Shown: positions 1-11,797 of the stretch, piece after piece
How the letters are laid out: every line of letters begins with the position of its first letter
Numbering within the stretch: position 1 is the first letter of the stretch
Assembly (NCBI GenBank): GCA_944470555.2
Contig: OX104134.1
Span: 102,356,701 to 102,420,700 of the forward strand
DNA: 64,000 bases
From: Heterobilharzia americana
Lineage: Eukaryota > Platyhelminthes > Trematoda > Strigeidida > Schistosomatidae
Direction of reading: 5' to 3'
Position numbers and translations under genes: made by a program
Notes under the pieces: model-generated
The model's input: only the letters and a program-made list of their open reading frames with translations
The model's database searches: none
What the model was told of the DNA's origin: nothing

Positions 1-1087
1 AGAGTGAATGAAGCTTTTTTTGAAGTGTACCTAGACTGGTATCTATTACTGGCATCTGATTAATTGTCTTTAAACACTAAACATCATGTTTTATAGTAAC
101 TCTAGGTAGAGAAGTTTGGTTTTCATTTGTATGACACTTATTAAACTACGTGCAGAAATGATATTTTCTTGGAAGACAACTCCATTTTAGTTGACTTATT
201 AGATATATCACACAAATAGTTCTAATACTGTTCTTATATATATTTAATTTAGTGACCTTCTTTGTGATATCGGTGGTAAGATTTTCTACATATTCAGAAC
301 AGATTCTGAGTCATTTCTGTTCCACGTATTAGGTGTTGATTCGATATACAAAGATTCGATTATCAATCTCTTCATCCATCCCAGTAAAGATTGTAACTCT
401 CTTCCATCCTGTTATGTGGTTGTGTTTGACTGCATGCTTAGCTATGGTCAAGCTGTTTTCTAGATTCTTTATTTTACTAGGATTTACTGATTTTGATATA
501 GTTAGGTTTTGTACTCAGATGGCTTAACCGATCCCAGGTGACTTCTTTGACCTATGTATTTGACTTCGTAGTTTTATTATAAGGGGTTTAGTAAAATAAA
601 TTATTCTACCTAACAGGATCAAAAGATCTTTATTCATCAGATCAACACCAAATACGTGCAACAAGAATGACTCAGCACCTGTACCACATATATGGAATAT
701 CCTACTGCCTGTATCACAAAAAAGGCCAGGGAATTGGGACTATATAAACCATATTTCAAAGGTGTGCAGTTATCTTCTTATCTACGAAGAATAAATTGTG
801 TTCAAAAAGTAATCCAGTAAATAATACTGTTTCACTGTGATTTATCTGGTTAATTGGCTAAAATGGAGTTGCATTCTAACACAGTGCCTAAGTTTTACAC
901 TTGTATTATGGAAGATAATTACATTTATTCAAAAAATCTAGGAGACCTAATTATTAAAGTGAACAGTGTAGGTTAACGATAATGCTAAAGAATACAGAAA
1001 GACAATCCGTCATTAGATTAAGAAGCTAGTTTTCTCTTTTATTTAACGGTCAGTTAAAGCTATTAGTTCAAATAGTTATTAAGGTGA
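1..1087. other. No recognisable feature
   Basis: AT-rich sequence with stop codons in all frames. The one open stretch (333-527, 64 codons, rich in hydrophobic residues) has neither a recognisable domain nor convincing splice signals. I see no RNA gene and no repeat family that recurs elsewhere in the window. Confidence 0.5.
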
Positions 1088-2730
1088 TTATTTATTATTA
1101 TTATTAGAACACAAACGTGGTTCAGCAAGAGCACCAAGAAGTGAGGCACACAAAATAGTATAATAATAATGTGAAGAAATAAACGATGGAAAGTAAATAT
1201 GTAAGGAAGAAAAACAATAAGAGTAGCACGCTTAAAAGGGTAACTTAATACAGCACATTCAAAAGAAAACATTCACTACTTTTCACAAGCAGAAGATAGA
1301 GGGAAGTACCGCACGAGTGCTACTGGTTTCTATTCTGAGCCATATCTGATAACGTCTGAAGCCACTGAGTTGCGTTATCTCTTGGACTCCACCTAGAGAG
1401 TCATGATGCATCAACAGATGCTGACCCAATACAACTATCCTTCATCCCACCGCATCCTGTCATACATTGGCCAACCCTCCGCTTCTTCTATCCATTTTAA
1501 GACTTAGCAAACAATAAACTGTGTGGAAGCTGTAGGGACAACATTCGTAACACATGTCCAAGCTACCGAAGCCGGTCTTTCCATATAACTTAGCTTATTG
1601 AATGAAGATCTTCGGGATACTCAAACACACGCTGTCGCACCTCAGAATTACTTACATGATGTTATCACCGGATACGAGCAGTCTTAAGGAGATAATGATC
1701 GAAAACAGAGTTGATTTACATATTCAGCTCGGAGAGGCTAGGTTTCATAGGCGTAGAGCACAATTGCTCGCATCGAAACGCTGTAACCCCGACCTTTTAG
1801 GGTCAGAGTAAAGTCGTGATGGCACCAAATGCGACCCAGATTGATGTATGCCACTCTGACTTTCGATATGCCGTTGGAATTTCCCCACTTGCACCTCCAG
1901 CAGTAGTCACACAACTACCCAGATACATGAACCTTTCGAATACTTCCGATGGCCCACCACGGAGGGTGAATACAAGCACACGCTCTTGTAAGTCTTGCAA
2001 AAGTACTTTGCATTTCATTGGTGCAGAGCATATGCCATACCTACGGACACTAATCGCCAACTGATTAAGGGTGACCTCAGTAACCTGTGTGTTATCGCAT
2101 AGTAAAGTGATATCTTCCGCATATTGAAGGTCAAATAGACGTTCTCCAGAGCTGTCACAAAAATGTCATTGATGGCAAAGTTAAAGGGGAATGGAGAAAT
2201 CGGGCAACCCTGCATAACCCCACTGTTTGTTTTGAACAATGGAGACGAGTGGTGGTATGCCCTGAGGTCTTGTTATATAGTGCTTTCAAGATGTTAATAA
2301 ATTTCACAGGCACACCCCTCTCCAACAAACAGTTCCAGAGTCAAGCTCTGTCAAACGAATCGAAGGCCATCCGAATGCCAAGAAACACAACAACTGTCAG
2401 GCTGCGTTCCGTGTGGTGATGTTCAAGCCTCTGATGGAGAGTGAACACATGATCAATCCATCCACGACCTGAACCATACCCGGTTCGCTCCTTACGTGTT
2501 TGGAAAATCTGCTAAGTGCAATAGCAGCCAATATTTCCTACGCAAGTGGTAACAGACTAATACACAGCTGATTGTCACATACATTATGTAGACCCTTTTT
2601 TGAAGATGGATACAATGATGATGGGTTCAATGCAGAGTGGTGGAACACTCTCACTCTGATATAATTAATAAATTCGCCGGTCAGCGAATCCTTGAACTCA
2701 CAGAGTTTTAAGCCAACGTTTTGAGAACTA
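1088..2730 (-). mobile_element. SR2-like (RTE clade) non-LTR retrotransposon, 5'-truncated and inactive
   Basis: This is the 3' half of a LINE open reading frame encoding reverse transcriptase. Read on the minus strand from about 2730, it shows the pre-motif-A block (CDNQLCISLLPLA), then the HVFTLHQRLEH block, motif A as FLGIRMAFDSFD (2360-2390), the GVMQGCPISPFPFNF block (about 2175-2225), the catalytic box as YAED at 2112-2123, then FERFMYLGSCVTTAGG (about 1910-1945) and the C-terminal MAQNRNQ region (about 1340). These blocks follow the order of schistosome SR2-type elements. It ends in a TAA/TTA-rich tail at 1088-1107. Several frameshifts and stops interrupt the frame, and two catalytic positions are changed (the D of motif A is G, and YADD is YAED). 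The endonuclease domain is missing, as is usual for 5'-truncated LINE copies. Family naming rests on remembered block similarity. Confidence 0.85.
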
Positions 2731-3904
2731 AAAATAACAGTGCTCTGTGTTAGCTATCATTTAGTGTAAGTCTACAGAACCATGTTTCTGAATTTCATGA
2801 CTCACAAAAGATTAGTATTATTGTTATCGTAATCCTTATTCAGTTTTCCAGAATTACATATTGGTGATAAGCTGTTTTTCGTGAAACTTGACTTTCTCAT
2901 TCATTGATGTGATGTAGCGTAAATTGACTAATTTTGCAGTATGCTTCTTTAATTGGAAAGGTATGTCCACCAAGGTGAGAGATTATTGGGGACTCGGTTT
3001 AGTTCACGGTCAAGGCTCCAATCATTGAAGTCTAATACAGTGATCCAATGAAAGCCTAGTTATTTGGTAGATGCAAAGCTACTCATGCTACAGTGAAACA
3101 ACAGTCCAGTAGTTTATTACATGAATTCAGTAGGCGTAATCTACCTTGTTTATAACACAGGAATGCAGAGAGTGATGAAAGAGGAGTATATTGGTTGATT
3201 AAGTGATCGAAATGATGTGATTGCACGATCGCGTATTGACTGCTCACAAGAACCCCTTTAGTAACTCAGGTGTCCACTGAACTGATATCAGAATGCTAAA
3301 TATTTTACCATAATTACTTATCGTTATTGACGAAGACTTAGATTACAAGGTAGTTAACGGAAGATATACATAATCAGAGTATAGTTAATAAGTCAATTTA
3401 AGTGGACTGAAATTAGCCAAAAATTGAATAATTCACTAGTCTAGATTCACATTTGCCTAGATTTCTGTTTGCTACATAAGTCTTCAGAAAAATCAGGTCA
3501 TCCACAGAACCAATACTTAAAATCCTTTGTTCATAGCTTCAGTAGGATCTTAATGAAGTATGCCGAGAAAGGATGTATCAGCCAGTGTATAGAAGTTCAT
3601 GAATACATAGCAAATCAAGCCATCTAGAAGTAATAGGCTTCGAAGCCCAAACAAATCTCACTGAAGAGAGTTTGGAGCTGCTTAATATGAAAGTTGAAAC
3701 TGAGTAGTATAGTTGTTCGTTTCTTATACACAGTAAATAACAGTATGCCAACACATACTATACCCTGTGAACAAAGTGATATAGAGTAATTTTCTTTCTT
3801 GTATAACTTTCAGCACGAACGTATTCATCTAGCCCCTTAGTCATGAAGCTTTTCAACCAGATTTTCCATTTTTTTATTCAATAAGTCGAAATCATTTTCT
3901 CTTC
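2731..3904. other. No recognisable feature
   Basis: AT-rich, without an open frame of note on either strand. No LINE reading frame, tRNA-like box pair or tandem repeat was found between the two minus-strand LINE remnants. Confidence 0.45.
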
Positions 3905-4735
3905 ATATTATTTATTTTTCCCCTGGGTTCCTAGTGGTACAAAAGGCTTCAGTAGCACGTCCCCATCCCATTCTGTTCTCTGCAAACTTTTGAACCTGGT
4001 TCCAAGACAGCCCAGAAGTTCTCATTTCTTCCTTGCACAATCTCCTCCATGTGTTACCCTCAGCTGGGACGCTTAACTCGCCGTTTCCCATCTGGGTTCC
4101 ACTCGAGGGCCTGGCCTGGCTCGTGATGTCCGCGAATGATCTTAGTGCATGCCCAATCCATCTCCACTTCCTTCCACCGCATATTTTTTCAGTGATAGGT
4201 TCTTGGTTGGTTCGTTGCCGGTCAGAGTCAGTACCTTGCTGCTTATTTGTTCTGGCTATCCGATCTTCAGTAACGAGCCTAGGCAGTTGTTGACAAAAAT
4301 CTGTAGTTTGTTGGAAGGGCTTTTCTTAACGTGCCAAGTCTCTCAACCATCACATAGAAGCACTGACTTAACTGATACTAGTGTTGAAAATCCGGATGTT
4401 GTTCACGCTTTATGCTGAGTGCAGATCTCCATGCTGGTTTCAGGTTAATGAACGCCTATCTTGCTTTTCCGATCCTCGCTGGCTTTGATGTCCTAGTCTG
4501 TGCCACCGTCGCCTGTAGTTGAGACGATGCTGCATCAATAGGTGAAGGAGGTTACTTCCTTTAAGTTCCTTTCTTTGATGGTGATTGGAGCTTGTTGTTG
4601 TTGGTGGTGGTGTTGGTTAGGTATCTTCCTCACCTCTATCTTTTCTACGTTCACTTGAAGTCCTGTCTTCGCTGCCTTGCCTCTTCTGTCAACTTGTTAG
4701 TTTTCGCCTGCAGATCTTCAAGTTTGTGTGACAAC
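3905..4735 (-). mobile_element. RTE-like LINE family 2, copy A (3' end)
   Basis: Minus-strand copy of the LINE family that occurs seven times in this window. Homology with the other copies begins at the segment encoding SHKLEDLQAKTNKL (about 4700-4735) and runs through the IEKTEV..KIPN block, the TYLGS-like block, the VLLYG.ETW region and the terminal GLSW.Q..K region. It ends at the family's 3' signature (GGAACCCA followed by an A/T-rich tail, about 3905-3925). It lacks the (TGGC)n expansion seen in copies B, C, E and F and has GACTCTGACCGGC there instead, probably the ancestral state. It has many frameshifts and is the 5'-truncated relic of a reverse transcriptase frame. It is clearly older than copies B, C, E and F. 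Confidence 0.85.
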
Positions 4736-4884
4736 AGTTTTCTCTTCGTAGATGAGTTAAATCACTTTCTGTTACCCGAGCACAAAGATTTTAATATGGA
4801 ACGACTGTGGTTACATAGTTTCAAAGATCTTACCATCCATACTTGCATGCTACACTTTTCACCTGGCTAAAGGATAAACTATGC

Positions 4885-4927
<43 letters not shown>

Positions 4928-5187
4928 CTGGTGATGACTCGGATGGAAATTCACCTTCCTTTTGCTGTATGAGGACTGTACTCTTGTGTAACTTATCTTT
5001 TTATCAGGTCCATAAGCAACTAATTTTGGACATTTTTTGATCACTGCTTCAATGCTAAACAAAATGGTCGTTGTTTGGCGTCTTTGCGTACGCCTAGGCT
5101 TCCAGTTTTCCCAACTCATTTCTACCGGTTACAGCACTTAGGAGTTTTCACCAAAACTCGAAGCATGCGCCCGTCAAGTGCTTCAAT
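4736..5187. other. Spacer holding a (TA)n tract
   Basis: Only the (TA)n microsatellite at 4887-4926 is recognisable. The short open frames on either strand here run through that tract and mean nothing. Confidence 0.5.
4887..4926. repeat. (TA)20 microsatellite
   Basis: Uninterrupted TA dinucleotides, about 150 bases beyond the truncated 5' end of LINE copy A. Confidence 0.95.
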
Positions 5188-5343
5188 TGTCCAGCAGTTA
5201 ACGCTTTGGTGTTTGAATCATTAGGTACGGGGTTTGAATCTAAGTGGGAACATCATCACGGGCCAGGATATAGGTACATCCAACCAATCAGTCTCATGTA
5301 GGATGAAATACGTGTCCTTGATTCCACTGCTAGCCACCATCAA
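5188..5343 (+). mobile_element. SM-alpha-like tRNA-derived SINE with degenerate hammerhead core
   Basis: The head has RNA polymerase III boxes: an A-box-like CCAGCAGTTAACG near 5191 and a B box GGTTTGAATCT at 5231-5241. The body (5271-5335) lines up with the hammerhead-ribozyme part of schistosome SM-alpha repeats. CTGATGAG has become CCAATCAG, the stem II segment TCTCATGTAGGA remains, CGAAAC has become TGAAAT, and the GTC cleavage triplet is kept before CTTGATTCC. The 3' end matches the family's CACTGCTAGCCACCATC ending. With that core it should not self-cleave. Confidence 0.75.
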
Positions 5344-6359
5344 GTAGATTTAGAAATAAAAACTTGCTTTTTGATCCGTTGCGTCATCCACTTAGGGTAC
5401 CCAGATACTGTATTCGATCATAGCAACAATGATTGCTTTTTCTACAGGTAATCCAGATATCGTCTAATCTTTTACCAATGCATGTGAAATATATTTTTAA
5501 ATAGAAATCAATGAGTTTAGTTATTTTTGAAATTTTGTGCTATTTAAAAGTCTTTTACTGATGAAAAGAATCATGGGTATTATATACCAGCTTCGGTTAT
5601 ATTAATATATGATGTCAAGAAACGCTATCTGTTTCCTTTGTTTCTGTTTGCTTATACGATCTTTTGCCAAACGTCTGTTCACTAGACTCAACAAACATTT
5701 AAGTTTCGACAAATGTTTTTTGAAAAAACTTCGGGATACGGTTTCTGGATTGAGACTGTTGGCCATAGAAAGCGTGACTAGAAGTTACATGACTAAAATA
5801 GTTCAGAATTGATGGTTGGAGATTTTCCACGAAAACACTAGCAGACGGATGTAAATAGCTTGCATTTAGTTTTTATTTTTATTTTTCATAGTACCTTGTA
5901 GTGAGTTAATGTTCATCTATCTTAGTCAGTATCCTCCAATGTTTTTCTGAATTACTTTAAGTTCTGTACATATCAGCTGCTTTTCTCTTTCTGTTTTGTT
6001 GATCAGGTCCAAAAGATCAAGCTGAATGAAATTAGAAAGGTAGGTTTATAAATATTTTTACACTAGGTAACTAAACATTTCCGATGCATGCAGTTCACAA
6101 GACAGACAACTGAACCGCATTTCGTCTTACAAAGAATGTATCTACAAAAAAAATAGTCTTATTATTTAGTACATTTATCTTTAAGGGAGATAACCAACAC
6201 CTTGAAACAGAGCTAGTATATTCGTTCATTTAATTTCATTTGCCTGTCTATACTATTCCTGAGTCTGTGGATTAATTTTCAACAGTATTGCCCTAGACTC
6301 AGATAATGCATTCTTCACAACACAGTCCGATAAACTTTAGTGATATCTGGCATGTGAAT
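5344..6359. other. No recognisable feature
   Basis: AT-rich. The open stretch 5609-5812 (67 codons) shows no domain, and nothing else repeats in the window. Confidence 0.45.
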
Positions 6360-6545
6360 ATCATACACTAATCGGTCACTAGAGAGCAACCAATTTCATT
6401 TTGTCTAGTCCTCGACGCTGACCGAATTCTATGAATCATTTCATAATGTGACCATCAAGCTACGACAATGACGCGGATTCGAGTCTAATAAAGGACAGCC
6501 CTGGAGACTCCAGATACGGCTTACTTACAAGTGCTAACAAGCAAG
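6360..6545 (+). repeat. Dispersed repeat family R1, copy 1
   Basis: The part starting TGACCGAATTCTATGAATCA (about 6420), continuing through a CAAGCTACGACAATGACGCGG stretch, resembles 12805-12870 (TGACCGAGTTCGATCAATCA and onward). A B-box-like GGATTCGAGTCT lies at 6475-6486. It is a diverged interspersed repeat of a kind I associate with schistosomes. Its boundaries are approximate. Confidence 0.5.
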
Positions 6546-7666
6546 AAAACTAAATCTTTGGCTTTCTGTACATTGCTTCCAACCAACCAGGATATGGATA
6601 TCATAGTTTTGTAGTTCAGACTTCAGTTATCAATAAGGGATAATTTTGTACTTTTAAAAATAATGTATCTGTCTGATGCCAATTGCACTGCTTTTATTCA
6701 GATAGACATCAGTGAAACAAAGATAGAAATTTTTTTAGAGTATGTCGTATAGCAGAACTCCAGTTGGTAATATATACATTTCTGATGCTTTGTCTGTCAA
6801 ATGTGACTTTACATACCTCTTTTGTAGCACAAAAGGTAGTCTTGTTTACTACTAATTAGGTATTGTGTACACTTTAACTCCACTCAACTATAGGGAAGCA
6901 TGAGAAAGGTTGAACTCCTTACAGTCTTTAACTCATGTTCCATTTTGAAAATGTATTCTATCTACTCAAAACTGGTATATTTTTACGCTGCAAAATTCCA
7001 TTATTATGACCGTATGACTGATGAGGATTTATGGCGAAGAATATTTTTCGTTCATATTGTTCCTAAATAAGGATTAGTTGTCACTTTCTTCCTTTAACTC
7101 ACTAATTTTACTATCAGGATTTCTCTCTTACTAGGGTGATTGCTTTTTTATTTTTATAATAATTATAGAAATTGTATTGGACAATAGTCGAAGATAGAGA
7201 GAGATAAGTAGTTTTTTGAGAGTTGAGTCATTTGGAGTTTTCAGAAGATTTCACTGCCAGGCTGATCCCGCTTTATTGACTCAGGTTGATTACATTTATG
7301 TAATTAGCAAAAGTTGGAAAATCACATTTTAATTATCCAATAACGTTTGCATAGTCATATTATTTTAAACTTCTACATCACGTCATCAATAAACACAACT
7401 ATGACAATAGTCTTATCAAAAGGTTTCAATTGTTGATTGTGGATTTTTGCACTGGAATAAAGAGTAAATGTCTATCAGAGAAAAAGTTGAGAAAAAGTCT
7501 TCAAAACACAAAAAACTATTTAAACTCATTGTTCCAAATAAAGGAAGATGACCAGTGAGACCAGTGGGACAAACCTGATGGCCATGAGGACAAATGCTCA
7601 ACGATGACATTGGGTGGCGGTCCCGTTTTGTCCTGAACTGACAAAAGTTGGAAATATAGACCACTG
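6546..7666. other. No recognisable feature
   Basis: AT-rich. I see no open frame of note, RNA gene or recurrent repeat. Confidence 0.45.
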
Positions 7667-7825
7667 GATTGCAACCCAGAGGCTCAATGGTTACGTGCTG
7701 GCCATGGAACCTGAAGGCTGTGGGTTCGATCCCTGTCAAGGTCGTGGGTGCTCACTGCCGAAGGGTCCCATACTAGAACGAAACAGCTGTCCAGTGCTGC
7801 CAGGTTTTCATTGTTCTTTCACCTG
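7667..7825 (+). mobile_element. tRNA-derived SINE with hammerhead-like body
   Basis: The tRNA-like head has an A-box region GGCTCAATGGTTACGTG (from 7681) and B box GGGTTCGATCC (7722-7732). The body at 7751-7800 reads CACTGCCGAAG, then GGTCCCATACTAGAAC, then GAAAC and a GTC followed by CAGTG. CACTG and CAGTG can pair as stem I, GTCC/GAAC gives a weakened stem II, and the GAAA and GTC core parts are present. CTGATGA is damaged. The 3' part CAGGTTTTCATTG resembles the usual tail of the schistosome family carrying a CTGAGGAG-type core. Confidence 0.75.
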
Positions 7826-7957
7826 ACGTCAGTTTACGACAAATAACAACTGGAAGATTACTGCATCGAAAAAAATCAAGTACTTCTTTAGTGATTGAAA
7901 AATATGTAGTCGATACTCTGCAATGTGTTGAAAAGCTACAGGTTATCTCAACGAAAG

Positions 7958-8255
7958 TTATCATTTTGACTATCTGAGATAGCCGTGGTTTGGCATACTT
8001 GTGTTTATACTGAGTGATGACTGAGGGTGAAATGAAAATTTGGACGGCTGCCGGATTCAAACCAGCTACAACCGGGTTCCCAGCTCGATGCTCTACCAAC
8101 TGAGCTACAATGTCCGACTGCTGATCAGATTTTTATTTCACTTCAATCACCAGGGATTATTTCCGACTACCATGTGAATTCGTGACGCATTACCACCCCG
8201 CATAAATACTAGTCTGCCAAACCATGGCTGCTATCTCAGATAGTCAAAATGGTAA
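7958..8255 (-). repeat. tRNA-like element bounded by ~40-bp terminal inverted repeats
   Basis: The left arm (7958-7998) and right arm (8213-8255) are reverse complements across TTA[T/C]CATTTTGACTATCTGAGATAGC and on through TGGTTTGGCA, with a 2-3 base indel and a few mismatches. The interior on the minus strand has a tRNA-like segment (about 8040-8117). Its A box is TAGCTCAGTTGG, its B box is GGTTTGAATCC, a GAGC arm pairs with AGCTC, and a T arm pairs GCTGG with CCGGC. Unlike a normal SINE the tRNA-like part is internal, with about 120 bases before it. I see no clear target-site duplication. It may be a non-autonomous DNA transposon that captured a SINE or tRNA, or two repeats placed by chance. 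Confidence 0.6.
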
Positions 8256-8310
8256 TCAATATCGTGCTCCCCTCTTTAATTCAGTTACATCTGGATTGGC
8301 ATGAGAAGTT

Positions 8311-8535
8311 CTGACTAGGCAGCCAGTGTGAATACCATCGAGTTATAGTAACGCATCACGAATTCATATGGTAGTTGAGCAAAACCCTTGGTGATTGAAG
8401 TGAAATAAAAATCTGGTCAGTTGTCGTGACTCAGTTGGTAAAGTACCGATTCGGAAATCCGATGGTCACTAACTAGTTCAAGTCCAAGCGCGGTCGAAAT
8501 TTCCACTTCACGTTTAATTATCACCAGAATAAATG
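8311..8535 (+). repeat. Second, diverged copy of the tRNA-like element in opposite orientation
   Basis: It shares with the neighbouring element (read on its minus strand) the block CACGAATTCA[C/T]ATGGTAG, then TGGTGATTGAAGTGAAATAA, then a tRNA-like stretch with A box TGACTCAGTTGG (about 8429) and B box AGTTCAAGTCC (about 8478). The copy also begins GACTAGGCAGCC, like a shortened form of the other element's terminal arm. The outer right end is too diverged to place. The two copies lie head to head about 60 bases apart. Confidence 0.55.
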
Positions 8536-11500
8536 TAAGATAATTCAGAGTATAACAATGACTCACTTACCTCTACCATTTTGAAAGATGAAAAACCTTA
8601 TGCTTGATAGCAATGAATTCACACAAAATCCTATGCTAAGCAACGTCGAGTTAAAACAGCAAAATAACAAGAACTCGCAGTTTGTTTGAAACGTGTTATG
8701 CTTTAGTGTAATAAACTTTGAGCAATCTGACCACACACTTGTCATTACAGATTTATATCAGATACAACAAAGAATAAATGGGTTTTAAAAATAGTTGGTT
8801 GAATAAACAGTCAAATTGTTGGTTTAGGTGTTCATTGATACATGAAAAAGGCAGTACACTGTTTACTCTTGATACTCAAACGATATTTTCAGCTACAAAT
8901 AAACTTGAACACTTATTGTTTGACTAATATTGGGATCAAATGATTTAATTTAGTGCTTCAGCCATTTTGGAATGTTCTCCATAGACTTTACTTGACAGGA
9001 CCTCACGACTTCTGTATCACCGCATACACATGTAAACTGATGAAGACTAACCGATTACATCTCGTTCTTAAAATGCTGCGAGAGTAAACAGAGGTTAATA
9101 CTTTTCGTTTCCTCCATCACATTGATCTTCCCTGGTTAGATTTTCTTTGGATGTCCACCTCAAGTCTTTGTCTGGTTATCGAACTCTGTGAATCACCCAT
9201 ATGCAGTTGCCTGATATAGAATAGACATCGTTCATGAGAACTGACTGAAAAGTAGTTCTTTTTGTTCTGCGTTTCTATAACAAATGATAAATTTCAGAGT
9301 ATAATTATTGTCTAATAGTTCTTTGATGAGGATTTGCAGTTGCTTGTCTAAAGTGTCATTTGTGCATATACAATACGTTGAAGTAAGTTGATGGGATACT
9401 AGTATAGTGGTGGTATGTGCTGAAGTGGACAGACTGTGTGGTGATTTTGATGTTATCCTATTAATGTGAATTTTTTATAGGTGAATGTTTTTTTTGATGC
9501 ATGTTGTTGTTGGAGTTTTGTGAATGTCTTTGAATGGTGTGTAGTCCTATTTTTCGTTGTCACATGGTGAGAATATACTATGAGTTGTTTTCACTCGACT
9601 GAGACTCGAAACAGCACTTTCGATGCTACTACATACAGTCATGATGTAGTCGATATTCCTACTTTTGTCAGTCAGCAGTAAAGTGCAATTTGTTGCAATC
9701 TATTAGCTGAACTGTAGTGAGCTTGCTGCGAGAATCAGCAGGCCTTGGTTAGATGCCTGTTGAAGTTTTGACTGCGCTCTGCTGAGGAGTTCCACCTTAG
9801 TATTAAACAAAAACGAACATTGAATAACTGAAGGTAGTGGGAATAAAGCTAACTCCATGAATTAAAATTGCTTGAAGAGTACTAATGAACGACTACCAAC
9901 CTAAACCTAGATCGGAACTGCATATTTTAGAAGAGAGGTAAAACTGATTACGCTCTTCGTTTTTGTCTTCATCTTGTTACACTTGTCAAATTTCTTAGTC
10001 CACTATTGATGGTACAGGTATGAAGTAGAGTATATTCGTTTAAATTCATATAGAACTTGCATTTATCCGTTTTTTTTGAAATTTATCATAGACAACAGTC
10101 TTTCAAAAAGAAAATGTTGTTAGAGAAATGAGAAGAAAAGTATTGTTGTTTTGTGGTTGTGAATATAAATAGTACGATAACGTATAACTAAATTCATACG
10201 ATATATAACTGGATCTAAACGTAAAGAATTAATCAAAAAGATAGTTATTCAAAAAATTAGGATGTGATGAATAGCGCAATCATGATTCGGTCTTTAGATA
10301 ACACACATGGGTAATAGGGCAGTCAATAATTTCTTATCATCTGGTGTAAATTCGCATTTATTTGCTCGTAACAAATACACCATACGATCATATCACAGCA
10401 TATGCCATATTTGCCTGTAATGTTGGATAATAACCATGTAGTTAGCGTCTCTATCAACATTTAAAACAATTTCTTATTTTCTAATAATTCTTAGTTGAAT
10501 TTCTGTTTACCTTGATGTTAATTATGAGAAACATAGACACTGTAAATAAAAATTGTATAGTTTTCCTTCTAGAATCACAATGGCTGTTCAATTCTTGTTT
10601 GTAGGGATCATTAGGAAACTTCGATCTTGAAATTTCCATCTTTCATTTAATGAGTTGTATGTTTTATTTGGATTGCAGTTAAATGAATAAAAGCGTAAGT
10701 GTAATTTACTTAGTTTTTTCTGTATATTAACATTCTGTAAAGAAATATTTTATTAGGGGAATAAAGAAACAAACAGGTTGGTTGTGATGTCATCGAGCAA
10801 AAAGTGTGATAATTTACTGTATCTATATTCTAGATGGATGATTAATGTGATGTGTTAAAGCACGGGTGGTTATCAAGTTTTCGCTAAAGCTTTACCGGAA
10901 AAAAAGTATTTGTGAGCAAAATCATTGTTATGTCAAAGATATCTCATTTTCTCAAGAAAACGTATTTCCCAATTCCTTTACATAAACTTACTGTCAATCG
11001 AAGGTACTTTTAGCAGAGAAAGTGAATCCCTTCTGCTAATCTAAAAACGTGACTAGAAACACCTTCTTTAGCTTACAGCAAAAAAATTTATCGTACCATG
11101 TCTTATGCTTCATGGATCTAATGTAACATACTGAAATATTATGAAAGATGACTATGAAATCCTAGTCAATGACACAACTGTGAAATCATGTACAATACAG
11201 AGAAAAAGAAACAATATTTGTAAGACCAGTGCATTCTCACTACTTGTCACCAAATTCATGAATATTTGAGGTTGAATTACAAATGACAAACAATGTAGCA
11301 ACAACCATACAATGTAATCTTTATGATACCTAGAAAAATCATATTCAGAAAACTTAGTAATGATTTCTCTTCAAATTAATTTAATTGTTACACTTCGATT
11401 GTTACTCCATATGAAATTAACGATACAAAACCAACATGATGACGGAATTATCCATTTGAATTCCAAATTTTGAATCTGCAAACCTGAGGAGTATTAAAAA

Positions 11501-11747
11501 TTCAGAGAAAACTGATGTGTCAAGATGAAGTTCAACTGACTGTTTGCATAAGATTGACTGAAGACGTGTTTATAAATATTTTATATAGCTGCAGTCGCAC
11601 ATTTATATATCTTTACCAGTGACGTTGTAGCCTTCAGATTCTACCCATAATAACCACTCAGTTTCTCCTTAAATAGAAAAAGAGGTAGTAGAACAGATTT
11701 ATTTACAACGTCAACGGCAACGTCAACAATATGTACAAAACACATGG

Positions 11748-11748
<1 letters not shown>
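8536..11748. other. No recognisable gene; one slightly GC-richer block
   Basis: Long AT-rich stretch. The part 9640-9860 is less AT-rich and has an ordered look (GCTGAGGAGTTCCACC near 9780 slightly resembles the hammerhead-bearing SINE body), but I could not confirm a tRNA-like head. Nothing else recurs or codes. Confidence 0.4.

Positions 11749-11795
<47 letters not shown>
11749..11795. repeat. (TA)n microsatellite abutting LINE copy B
   Basis: Uninterrupted TA repeat ending directly where LINE homology begins. A second (TA)n tract lies just after the other end of that LINE copy. Confidence 0.95.

Positions 11796-11797
<2 letters not shown>

Noticed and set aside
4033..4870. Plus-strand open frames of 86-92 codons
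   Set aside because: They are antisense to LINE copy A.
7773..8099. 108-codon minus-strand open frame containing VEHRAGNPVVAGLNP
   Set aside because: That peptide is the tRNA-like segment of the 7958-8255 element in translation, and the frame crosses into the neighbouring SINE.
8040..8117. Functional tRNA gene on the minus strand
   Set aside because: D, anticodon and T arms can be drawn, but one anticodon-stem pair is mismatched, no convincing acceptor stem closes, and a diverged copy with the same flanks lies next to it. It is therefore a repeat.
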